Shown: positions 56,750 to 64,000 of the stretch, piece by piece
Position numbering within the stretch: position 1 is the stretch's first letter
Layout of the letters: every line of letters starts with the position of its first letter
Assembly: GCF_007754155.1 (NCBI RefSeq)
Contig: NZ_CP037423.1
Coordinates: 372,001-436,000, forward strand
Source: Stieleria neptunia
GTDB lineage: Bacteria; Planctomycetota; Planctomycetia; Pirellulales; Pirellulaceae
Length of the DNA stretch: 64,000 nucleotides
Reading direction: 5' to 3'
Notes under the pieces: model-generated
The model's input: only the letters and a program-made list of their open reading frames with translations
Database searches by the model: none
Told to the model about the DNA's origin: nothing
Translations under genes and position numbers: made by a program

Positions 56750-57151
56750 ATGGTTTCGTTGCTGTTAGCTGTAGTGCTTGGTAGTGTCACGTCGGCATCG
56801 CTGAAGACCGATTACGCCGAGGCCTACCGAGAATCGGTCGCGCAGGACAAGCCGTTGATGGTCGTCGTGGGAGCCCCCTGGTGCCCGGCGTGCAACGTGC
56901 TGAAACAGACGACCCTGGAGCCGATGGCCCAGACCGGTGAGTTGGACGAGGTCAGCGTCGCGGTGTTGGATCGCGATGCGAACCCCGAGCTGGTCAAGCA
57001 GTTGACCAAGGGCGAGCGGATGCTTCCCCAGATCATCATGTTCACCCGTACCGGCGGGGGAGAGTGGAAGCGTCATCAGTTGAAAGGCTTTCAAACACAG
57101 CAACCGGTCCGGAATCTGATTCGCTCGGCCGTTTCGTTGGGACGCGGTTGA
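56750..57151 (+). CDS. Thioredoxin-fold protein, exported or membrane-anchored
   Basis: The 133-residue protein starts at ATG 56750 just after AAGGAG (spacing about seven). A short hydrophobic start (MVSLLLAVVLGSVTSAS) is compatible with a signal peptide. The thioredoxin core has VVVGAPWCPACNVLKQTTL with the active site WCPAC, then EVSVAVLDRDANPE and the cis-Pro strand MLPQIIMFTRTGGG. It lacks the second half helices of classical thioredoxin and is closer to the DUF953/thioredoxin_7-type periplasmic proteins of planctomycetes. Reduction of disulfides or folding help in the envelope is inferred. Confidence 0.85.
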   Translation: MVSLLLAVVLGSVTSASLKTDYAEAYRESVAQDKPLMVVVGAPWCPACNVLKQTTLEPMAQTGELDEVSVAVLDRDANPELVKQLTKGERMLPQIIMFTRTGGGEWKRHQLKGFQTQQPVRNLIRSAVSLGRG

Positions 57152-57223
57152 ACGCCGCCCAGGCATTGATTCCCTGCGTTTTACCGGGTGATAGCGGCAG
57201 AGCGCCAGTGGCCCGTCGATTGA

Positions 57224-57291
57224 GTGAGCCGCGACGCGTAAGCGGCCGGGCTGTCAGACGCCCGCCCGAGGCCTTACGGCCAGCGGCTCAC
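57224..57291. repeat. REP-like palindrome, family 1, copy C
   Basis: The arms GTGAGCCGC and GCGGCTCAC enclose GTAAGCGGCCGGG and CCCGCCCGAGGCCTTACGG; the tail CATTGACTCGACAAATCCC follows. It is within the 420-base gap between the thioredoxin-like and murB-like genes. A second, looser hairpin (GCGAGCCCTCCGGTT with a partly matching AGGGGGCTTGCGCC) lies just downstream. Confidence 0.85.
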
Positions 57292-57573
57292 CATTGACTC
57301 GACAAATCCCATTAAACCGACCGACGGCGAGCCCTCCGGTTCCTCATCGTTGCCGAAACACAGGGGGCTTGCGCCCTACCGCTAACCAATGCGTCACAGC
57401 GACGCGGCTGGCGGAATCCGCGGGGACGTCCCCTTTCAGACCATCCAGTGCACTTCGGCGGTGAAGTCGAGCGACTCCGCCTACCTGAAATGCGTCGCGG
57501 GCCGTTATGATTTCGCTTGGCCCGTGGCCGTTTCTCACGGGCGACGCTTTCGATTCTGACGTGCTAGCCAACC

Positions 57574-58452
57574 ATGACGATTCCCGAACACCTCCAGCAC
57601 CTCATCCGCTCCGATGAGCCCCTCGCCCCCTTGGTCTGGCTCGGGATCGGCGGTCCGGCCCATTTTTTCGCCGAGCCGGTGGATTTCGAGCAGATCGTCC
57701 AGGTGGTCACCTGGGCAGCCGAAAACGACTTGCCGACACGCGTGCTGGGTTCGGGGAGCAATCTGTTGGTGCGTGAAGCGGGCTTTGACGGTCTGGTCAT
57801 CACCCTGGGTGCTGCGGCGACGAGCGCGCTCTCGATCAACGGAGATCGGCTGACGGCGGGTGCCGGCGGCAAGCTTTCGCACGCGGTTGTCAAAGCCGTC
57901 GGCGGCGGGCTGGGCGGACTGGAACACCTGGTCGGCATCCCCGGCACGGTGGGCGCGGCGGTCGTCGGCAACGTTTCCAGCGGGGGCCGCGACATCGGCT
58001 CGGCCGTCGAACGGGTGCGGGTGCTGCAAAACGACGGCACGATCAAGCAGTTTGATCAGGACGAGGTCGGGTTCACGTACCGCAAGACGGCGTTGGACGG
58101 TTTGACGATCGTCGAAGTGGATTTCAAACTCGAGGCCGCCGACCCGGTCGCGTTGACCAAACGGCTGCAAAAACTGTGGATCGCCCGCAATGCCGCTCGG
58201 CCGGCGGACATCGAGCGGATCGCGATGCCGTTTATCGACCCCGACAGCATGCCGGCGCGCGAATTGATCCAAAGCGTGGGGCTTGCCGGAATTCGCGAAG
58301 GCAACGTGGCGCTCGATTCGGCCCGCCCCCACTACCTGGTCGCCCACGCCGGGGCGACCAGCGACGAGTGCTTGAAATTGATCGACCGTGTTCGAGAGCA
58401 AGTCTTGCTGCAAACCGGGATCGACTTGCAGCTGAATCTTCAGATTTGGTAA
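57574..58452 (+). CDS. murB: MurB-like UDP-N-acetylenolpyruvoylglucosamine reductase homologue, catalytic residues apparently changed
   Basis: The 292-residue protein has the FAD-binding half of MurB: WLGIGGPAHFFAEP, VLGSGSNLLVREAG and LVGIPGTVGAAVVGNVSSGG. The Tyr-Arg segment FTYRKTAL fits the substrate-binding Arg. In the C-terminal domain, where normal MurB has GSxFKNP with the proton-donating Ser, this protein reads AMPFIDP; the usual final Glu strand (for example PEVxxxG) is replaced by LQLNLQIW. Folded MurB structure is expected, but reduction of the enolpyruvyl group is doubtful. Immediately downstream, 76 bases on, lies an FtsQ-like gene, a murB-ftsQ order as in dcw clusters. ATG 57574 start. 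Confidence 0.82.
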   Translation: MTIPEHLQHLIRSDEPLAPLVWLGIGGPAHFFAEPVDFEQIVQVVTWAAENDLPTRVLGSGSNLLVREAGFDGLVITLGAAATSALSINGDRLTAGAGGKLSHAVVKAVGGGLGGLEHLVGIPGTVGAAVVGNVSSGGRDIGSAVERVRVLQNDGTIKQFDQDEVGFTYRKTALDGLTIVEVDFKLEAADPVALTKRLQKLWIARNAARPADIERIAMPFIDPDSMPARELIQSVGLAGIREGNVALDSARPHYLVAHAGATSDECLKLIDRVREQVLLQTGIDLQLNLQIW

Positions 58453-58528
58453 GTCTGGGGGGACGTGCTGCGTGGCCGATCGGAATCGGCCGGCAATGGG
58501 GGGCTTTATCCAGGGAAGGTACGGCCGG

Positions 58529-59440
58529 ATGGCCAAGCAAAGCGAGCAAACCGATCATCGCCCGATCCGCAGCATCCTGCGCCGACTGATTCTGGCGCCG
58601 GCGGCCTGGTCGTTGATTTGGCCGATGCTGTTGTTGATCGGTTCGTACGTCGCCTATTCACGCTGGTACGCCGAGCATTTCGCCCAGGCCTATGGGAGCG
58701 TGGATCCGCAATCGATCACGATTTCCCCGCCCCATCAGTACGTCCGGACCGATTTGGTGGCGGAAGTCTATGACGAAACACGGTTGACGGAGTTGTCGCC
58801 GGTCGATCGCAGCGTGACGGCGAAACTGGCGTCGGCCTTTGCCAGCCACCCCTGGGTCAAACATGTCCATCGCGTTCGAAAGCTGCCGTCGGGCAAGTTC
58901 GAGCTGGACCTGGATTACCGCCAACCGGTGGCGGCGTTCCATGTCACCGGAGGCGAGAAATGGAAACAGATGATCGCCGAGCACCTAAAAAGTCTCGGCT
59001 ATCCGGTCTCGGACGTGAACGGCTATCTGCCGCTCGATGGCGAAGGGATGCTGCTGCCGACCGCCGGTTTGACGTACGACGATGCGATGGAATTGATTCA
59101 CATCGAGGTCTGGGAGCTGTACCCGACCGGCAACGAGGGGACCCCGTTTGGCGACCGCCGCGTGGAGTCGGCGGCGTTGTTGGCCAAGCTGCTCTCGGCC
59201 GTCCGCGATCAAATTCGGATCGCCAAAATCACTGTCAGCGGGGACTCACGTTTAAACCTGGTGCCCCAATTGGAGATCACCACCGGCGACAACACGCACC
59301 TGTTCTGGGGCAGCCCGCCGGGCATGGAGCAACCGCGGGAACGCGACGCGCGGGCGAAGTTGACCGACCTGTTGAGCGGAAACTTCGTCCCCGGCGGAGA
59401 CCTCAGCATCGCCGCCGGAAACTCACCGCCGCTGCGTTAG
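58529..59440 (+). CDS. ftsQ: FtsQ-like single-pass membrane protein with POTRA-type domain
   Basis: The 303-residue protein starts at ATG 58529 after GGAAGG; earlier in-frame GTG/ATG codons at 58472 and 58496 are weaker. A basic stretch precedes one membrane helix (LAPAAWSLIWPMLLLIGSYVAY). The extracytoplasmic part contains the FtsQ-type POTRA pattern LASAFASHPWVKHVHRVRKLPSGKFELDLDYRQPVAAF, then a beta domain. The N-terminal topology, HPWV signature and the neighbouring murB-like gene support FtsQ. FtsQ links septal peptidoglycan synthesis to division. Planctomycetes lack FtsZ, so its role here is an open question. The symbol is used at family level. Confidence 0.78.
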   Translation: MAKQSEQTDHRPIRSILRRLILAPAAWSLIWPMLLLIGSYVAYSRWYAEHFAQAYGSVDPQSITISPPHQYVRTDLVAEVYDETRLTELSPVDRSVTAKLASAFASHPWVKHVHRVRKLPSGKFELDLDYRQPVAAFHVTGGEKWKQMIAEHLKSLGYPVSDVNGYLPLDGEGMLLPTAGLTYDDAMELIHIEVWELYPTGNEGTPFGDRRVESAALLAKLLSAVRDQIRIAKITVSGDSRLNLVPQLEITTGDNTHLFWGSPPGMEQPRERDARAKLTDLLSGNFVPGGDLSIAAGNSPPLR

Positions 59441-59484
59441 AGCTTGGTTCCGGTTCGATTGAGTCGGGATCTGCGGAGTCAATG

Positions 59485-59553
59485 GTGAGCCGCTGGCCGT
59501 AAGGCCTCGGGCGGGCGCCCGCGATGCCCGGCCGCTTACGCGTCGCGGCTCAC
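59485..59553. repeat. REP-like palindrome, family 1, copy D, inverted
   Basis: This copy runs opposite to A-C, with its tail (GGATCTGCGGAGTCAATG) on the left from about 59467. The arms are GTGAGCCGC and GCGGCTCAC. It fills the convergent junction between the ftsQ-like gene (59440) and the reprolysin-like gene (59612). Confidence 0.88.
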
Positions 59554-59611
59554 AGTAACGGCAGACCGCGAGCCGTCCGGTCTAACCCTCGTTTTCAATT
59601 GGAATCAATCG

Positions 59612-62600
59612 CTACAGCGTCGTCAGGAGCCTGCGGACGAACTGGCCGTAGTCGAGTCCATCGACATCGCCATCCCGATCGGCGTCGAAGGCGTCGTTGA
59701 ATTCCGCCGCGGTGTTGGGCCGCAGGAACGACAATCCGAAGCGCCCGTAATCTTGACCGTCGACGTCGCGATCGCCGTCGGAATCGCCGAACAGGCGAAA
59801 GAACGCGTCGGCCCGATCGACCGCCCCGGCTTCGCTGCCGAATAGCAGATCGTTGCGCATCGGATAGGGTTCGACGGCCAGTGACATCGCCGCGGACGAT
59901 CGCACGCGGAGTTCGTAATTGCCGTCGTCGAGAATCACGGCGCCGCTTTGATTTTCAAAGGTCAGCACGACTTCGGTGCGTCCGTCGATATCGGCCGGCG
60001 TCGCTTGGATGGAATCGACAGACCGGCCGGTGGTGAGGTTTCGAATTTCGAAGGCATCCGAGAGCGATTGGTGGTCGACCGGTTGGTTGTAAACGACCGT
60101 GACCGAATCGAGTCGGCTGCGTGAGATGGCGCCCTGGTTGACTTCGACCCGTTCGACACGGAGATCGGTCGCCAGCCCCGACACGGGGACGTCGAACACG
60201 GACTCGTCGGGGTCGTTGCTGGAGATCAGGATTCTGGCGTCTCGCCGTCCGGCGGCGGTCGGATCAAAGGTGACGTCAAAGGTCGTTGATCCGCCCGGCC
60301 CGACCAAGACAGCGGGCTGCCGCGTGACGGAAAAATCGCCGCTGTGGGCTCCATAGATCGCGATCGACGACAGGTACAAATCCATGCCGCCGTCGTTTTC
60401 GATCGCGAAGGTTTGCGTCTGAGTGTCTGCTTGGACGTCCACCAATCCCATGTCGGTCCCGTTGTCGATCATCGCCGGAGCGCCATCGTCGATCGACAAT
60501 GCTTGATCGCCGCGCAACGTGATTTCGGGCAGGACCGGATCATCGTTGATGATCTGGCCGTCGGCGCTGAATGCGTCTGGATCGACTTGATAGGTTCCGC
60601 CGGTCGGAACGTACAACTCGATGGAGTAGGATTCGTCGGGCTCCGAATCGGTGTCACCGAGAACCTCGATTTCCAGCGTCTGGGACGTCTCGCCGATCTC
60701 AAAGAAAACCGATCCGGAGGCGGGGGAAATGAAATCCAGCGGGTCGGCCGACGTCATGGTGTCGGTCGGGAAGACGCGTCGCCAATGGACCTCGTGGGCC
60801 AGCGCGGGCGGTCCGTCGCGATCGATGGTGAACTGGTGCGTCGAACCGATCCCTGAGTCCCCTTCATTTGCGATCGTCGCGGTCGCGTCGATGGAATAGA
60901 TCGACATGATTTCTTCGACTTCCATGGCGGCGACGCGATCGGCCACGGCGTACGTTGCCGCGTCGACGATGTGCACCTCAAAGAACTCGGGGCCTTCGCT
61001 GATTGCATCGTCAACGATCGGGATCCGCAACGTCCCGCTGCCGTTGATCATCGAAACGGTTTGTCGAAGCGGCGCCCCGAAATCGGCGGGCTCGGTCGAG
61101 TTGGGGGCCGGCTGGCCCGGCGCCGATTGACGCACCGAGCGGACTTCGACGATCACATCGCCGTCGCCGCCATCGCTGTTGCTGAGCGTGAATTCCGCCT
61201 GTTCCCCCTCGGCAACCGTTGCCGCGGTGGCGGTGATCGAGACCGATGCGATGCCGGGGTCGATGATGGTTCCGCTGATCCGATACTGGCCCAAGCTGCC
61301 GTAGTCGCTGTAACCGAGCGGGTTGGCCACGGTGTACGGGGCCGGCGTGGGTTCGACCACGGCGTCCAGTTCAGCGTCGTAGCTGCCATCGCGGGGGACG
61401 CCGTCGATTTTGAGGAAGTAATCACCGGCGGCCAGCGGGATGTTTTGCAGCGAAGCCGACAGCGATGTTTGGGGGTTGGAATCAACCAGGAAGGTGCCCG
61501 ACGCATCGTACAGTCCGGCCCACACATCGAGGTTCGGTTTGTAATCGAGCACGTCGATCTGCAGCGAGACGTTGCCACCGCCGGTGGAAAATTGAAACCA
61601 ATCGACGTCGTCGTTTCGTTCGATGATGCCGAATTCATCGACGGCGACCGAACCGGATTCGCGGAGCGGCGAAGCGGAGGAAGGATCGTTGGCGTGGTCG
61701 TCCGCGTTGTAAGGGAAATTGGAACTGCCGGTGATCCGTTGCAAGTCGTCCTCGTCGGTCAGGCTGGCGTTGTAGTAGTCGCCGGCGCTCCACTGGGTGA
61801 TCTGTTTGCTGAACGGAGAGCCCATGATCGGCCCCCATCCGGTGGATCCGCTGCCGTGCCCGCTGTAGTACGTCTTGCTGCCGGCCCCGTCGTGATGCAG
61901 GCCCAGTTGGTGGCCGACTTCGTGGCTGGCCGTTTCGCTGCCCGTGTTGAGTCCGTTGTTGTAAACCAGCGCGGGTTCGTCTTGGCGATCATCGAAGGCG
62001 CCCAGGTAGGCGTGACCGCCGCAACTGCAATCGGCAAACGTGTCCTTGGTCATCACCACGCGCGTGCCCCAGCGGGTGTCTTGGCTGCCGTTGTAACGAA
62101 GGTCATCCAGATCGCCGGGTTCTTGCGTGGTGACGTTGACGTCAAACGGCGCGAAATCCTCGGCGACGATTTGCCAAATCTGCTGAATCAATTCCAGCCG
62201 AGCGGCGGAAAAGTCCGCTCCCGTTCCGCCCCAATAGTTCGGATGCTCGATGACCGACATTCCGTAACCCGTGTTCCAACTCGTGTCGGTCGTGGTGTGT
62301 CCGTCGAAGTCCAGGTAGATCGTGAAATTGGAATCCGGCCGACTGTGCAGCGTGAACGTATCGTCCAACGAGAACGGCGCGGCCTCGCTGAGCCCACCGT
62401 CGGCCTCGTCGTCGGCCTCGTCGGAGGCCACGGGGAAGTCACCGTCGGGTGTTTCACCGACCAGCGGCGCGATGCCCTGGATCGGTGGGACCGGGCGGCC
62501 GGGAACCAGCGGGCCATAAAATCGCTCAATCAACCGGGCGTCGGTTTCGTAATCGTCCAGCGGGCCATCGCCAGCAGCATCCAGTCGGGCCGCCAGCAGG

Positions 62601-62638
62601 CGACGCGATTCCAATCTCTGGTAGCTCAGACGGCTCAT
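59612..62638 (-). CDS. Large secreted LEPR-XLL protein with reprolysin-like zinc metalloprotease domain
   Basis: From ATG 62638 (MSRLSYQRLESRRLLAAR, a variant of the LEPR-XLL motif) the protein has 1008 residues; ATGs at 62662 and 62707 are alternatives. A metzincin domain has SHEVGHQLGLHHDGAG (zinc motif HExxHxxGxxH) near residue 250, preceded by FTIYLDFDGHTT and AEDFAPFDVNVTTQE. A prepeptidase C-terminal-like beta domain, Calx-beta-like repeats, a choice-of-anchor-D-type domain (FAIENDGGMDLYLSSIAIYG, DVTFDPTAAGRRDARILISSND) and two dockerin-like calcium loops (DSDGDRDVDGQDYGRFG, DADRDGDVDGLDYGQFV) follow. It is probably exported and anchored at the cell surface. All zinc ligands are present. 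Confidence 0.9.
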   Translation of the reverse strand: MSRLSYQRLESRRLLAARLDAAGDGPLDDYETDARLIERFYGPLVPGRPVPPIQGIAPLVGETPDGDFPVASDEADDEADGGLSEAAPFSLDDTFTLHSRPDSNFTIYLDFDGHTTTDTSWNTGYGMSVIEHPNYWGGTGADFSAARLELIQQIWQIVAEDFAPFDVNVTTQEPGDLDDLRYNGSQDTRWGTRVVMTKDTFADCSCGGHAYLGAFDDRQDEPALVYNNGLNTGSETASHEVGHQLGLHHDGAGSKTYYSGHGSGSTGWGPIMGSPFSKQITQWSAGDYYNASLTDEDDLQRITGSSNFPYNADDHANDPSSASPLRESGSVAVDEFGIIERNDDVDWFQFSTGGGNVSLQIDVLDYKPNLDVWAGLYDASGTFLVDSNPQTSLSASLQNIPLAAGDYFLKIDGVPRDGSYDAELDAVVEPTPAPYTVANPLGYSDYGSLGQYRISGTIIDPGIASVSITATAATVAEGEQAEFTLSNSDGGDGDVIVEVRSVRQSAPGQPAPNSTEPADFGAPLRQTVSMINGSGTLRIPIVDDAISEGPEFFEVHIVDAATYAVADRVAAMEVEEIMSIYSIDATATIANEGDSGIGSTHQFTIDRDGPPALAHEVHWRRVFPTDTMTSADPLDFISPASGSVFFEIGETSQTLEIEVLGDTDSEPDESYSIELYVPTGGTYQVDPDAFSADGQIINDDPVLPEITLRGDQALSIDDGAPAMIDNGTDMGLVDVQADTQTQTFAIENDGGMDLYLSSIAIYGAHSGDFSVTRQPAVLVGPGGSTTFDVTFDPTAAGRRDARILISSNDPDESVFDVPVSGLATDLRVERVEVNQGAISRSRLDSVTVVYNQPVDHQSLSDAFEIRNLTTGRSVDSIQATPADIDGRTEVVLTFENQSGAVILDDGNYELRVRSSAAMSLAVEPYPMRNDLLFGSEAGAVDRADAFFRLFGDSDGDRDVDGQDYGRFGLSFLRPNTAAEFNDAFDADRDGDVDGLDYGQFVRRLLTTL

Positions 62639-62997
62639 GCAACCTTTGTGGGCCCGGCGCATCGTGGTTGATGATTTCGTGCGTGCGAATAACAAGTGGA
62701 CATGCAAATTCCTGGTCGCGGACCGCGTCGCATTCGGCTAGCTTTGCAGGAAACTGCGCACGTGCAAGCGCCCGAAAAAAACAGCGTGAACCGTTTCACA
62801 ACCCCTTTAAAGTAATGACTTTCCGGTGCTAAATGGTCATTTGTCTCGTCGCTGGTGGCCTAAAACGCCGAAACGTGACAATCGACGGTCGGCCCCCCCG
62901 TGCATCGCCATCCGTCTGCCCGTGGCGTTGTTTGAGACGGGTGCGACGAAATGACGTTTTTGTCCCCCCCCTTTTTTCCCGAATCGAAAATCGCCCC

Positions 62998-64000
62998 ATG
63001 TCGCTTTCTGTCGCCCTGATCGGTGCCACCGGATACACCGGATTGGAAGTCGCCCGATTGCTCACCCATCACCCCCACGCCGAATTGGCCATCGCGACGG
63101 CGCGGGCAGAAGCGGGCAAACCGATCGCTTCGGTGCACCCTTCGTTGGCCGGGCGTCTGGATCTGGAACTGGAGGAATTGGACCCGGTCCGGATCGGCAA
63201 ACGCTGTGACGTGGCGATGTGCTGTCTGCCCCATGCGGCGTCGGCCGAGACCGTCAGGCGACTGGTCGATGTCGGCGTCCGTGTGATCGATTTCAGTGCC
63301 GATTTCCGACTCTCCTCGCTGCGCGTTTACGAATCGTGGTACGGCGTGAAGCACCCCTGGCCGGAGCGGGTGGGCAAGACGGTTTATGGGTTGCCGGAAT
63401 TTTTCGCCGAGGAAATCGCCGGCGCGGACGTGGTCGCCAACCCCGGGTGTTACCCGACCAGCGCGATTCTGCCGTTGGCCCCGTTGATTCGCGAGGGGCT
63501 GATCCGCGGCGATGACATCATCATCGACAGCAAGAGCGGGGTCAGCGGTGCGGGCCGCAGCGCCAAGGTCGGGACGCTGTACTGCGAAACCAACGAGTCG
63601 ATCGCCGCCTACGCCGTCGGCTGCCATCGTCACCAACCGGAGATCGAGGATCTGGTGGGCCGGATCGCAGGGCGTGAAATCGAAGCCTTGTTCACACCGC
63701 ATTTGACCCCGATGAGCCGCGGCATTCTGTCGACGATCTATGTCCGGCCATCGGAGGGGTTGGCCGCTGAATCGGCGAGCGGTTCGACCGCAGACGGATC
63801 AACCGACCCGGCGGTTGACCGGGTCATGCAGAGTTGGCGCGATTGTTACGCCGGCAGTCCCTTCGTCACTCCGGTGGATCACCTGCCCGCCACCGCACAC
63901 GTTGCGGGAACGAACTATGTTCAGATGTCGGTGCGCCGCGCGGGCGAGCGGTTGGTGCTGTTGTCGGCGATTGATAATCTGTCCAAAGGCGCCAGCGGCG
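62998..64000 (+). CDS. argC: N-acetyl-gamma-glutamyl-phosphate reductase, 3' end outside the window
   Basis: The frame starts at ATG 62998 and has no stop before the window ends. It begins MSLSVALIGATGYTGLEVARLL, the NADP-binding GATGYTG signature of ArgC. CCLPHAASAETV, IDFSADFRL, NPGCYPTSAILPLAPL (catalytic Cys), SGVSGAGRSAKVG and TPHLTPMSRGILSTIYV follow, then NLSKGASG at the edge, which is near the usual C-terminus, so only a few codons are missing. It reduces N-acetylglutamyl phosphate to the semialdehyde, third step of arginine synthesis. It is divergent from the metalloprotease gene; the 290-base gap between them holds no recognised feature. Confidence 0.95.
   Translation, partial: MSLSVALIGATGYTGLEVARLLTHHPHAELAIATARAEAGKPIASVHPSLAGRLDLELEELDPVRIGKRCDVAMCCLPHAASAETVRRLVDVGVRVIDFSADFRLSSLRVYESWYGVKHPWPERVGKTVYGLPEFFAEEIAGADVVANPGCYPTSAILPLAPLIREGLIRGDDIIIDSKSGVSGAGRSAKVGTLYCETNESIAAYAVGCHRHQPEIEDLVGRIAGREIEALFTPHLTPMSRGILSTIYVRPSEGLAAESASGSTADGSTDPAVDRVMQSWRDCYAGSPFVTPVDHLPATAHVAGTNYVQMSVRRAGERLVLLSAIDNLSKGASG

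Noticed and set aside
60971..62671. A 566-codon plus-strand open frame
   Set aside because: Antisense to the metalloprotease gene, with an Arg/Val/Gly-rich sequence lacking any motif; the minus strand has clear domains.

Overview
The window reads as a high-GC chromosome segment of a planctomycete of the Pirellulaceae type (Rhodopirellula/Stieleria-like). The call rests on lineage-typical gene families: a DUF1592-type cytochrome protein followed by a DUF1552 protein, large secreted proteins with the N-terminal LEPR-XLL sorting motif and dockerin-like ends, Tat-exported Gfo/Idh/MocA oxidoreductases, several sulfatases, and a divergent MurB beside an FtsQ-like protein. No rRNA, tRNA or CRISPR array was recognised. 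The first gene is cut by the left edge and argC by the right edge.

Layout. 0-10 kb: catabolic and envelope genes (beta-propeller dehydrogenase-like protein, enolase-superfamily enzyme, DUF1592/DUF1552 pair, Gfo/Idh/MocA oxidoreductase). 10-20 kb: FtsJ-like methyltransferase, amidohydrolase, membrane Ser/Thr kinase, FHA protein, radical SAM protein, TolC-type outer-membrane protein and an unidentified two-part protein. 20-31 kb: a glycan-degradation block of one sulfatase and two tandem GH116-like glycosidases. The second glycosidase is split by an about 2.7 kb IS91-type element that also carries a tyrosine recombinase gene. 31-39 kb: uncharacterised envelope proteins, a C39-like membrane peptidase, the nitrite-ammonification pair nrfH-nrfA and a TlpA-type thioredoxin protein. 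39-46 kb: a giant LEPR-XLL/dockerin protein, a second sulfatase and a decayed nucleotidyltransferase module. 46-57 kb: argH, a large secreted protein of unknown role, a tad-type cluster (cpaF-tadB-tadC) and a second Gfo/Idh/MocA protein. 57-64 kb: thioredoxin-like protein, murB-like and ftsQ-like genes, a secreted reprolysin-like metalloprotease and argC.

The most striking feature outside the genes is intergenic. At least five families of long palindromes occupy gene junctions, and most convergent gene pairs have one between the two stop codons. They look like REP/MITE-type repeats co-opted as bidirectional terminators. One palindrome (arms AAAAAGGTGTC) occurs three times, each time beside a duplicated gene 3' end, which suggests a repeat-associated duplication process.

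The other main leads are the composite IS91/tyrosine-recombinase element, whose transposase has no ordinary start codon upstream of its conserved N-terminus; a MurB homologue that appears to lack its catalytic Ser and Glu and sits beside an FtsQ-like gene; an NrfA whose active-site heme motif is CxxCH rather than CxxCK; and a glycosidase with a foreign beta-sandwich module inside its N-terminal domain. Coordinates, motifs and repeats were read directly from the sequence. Functions are family-level inferences made without database searches.
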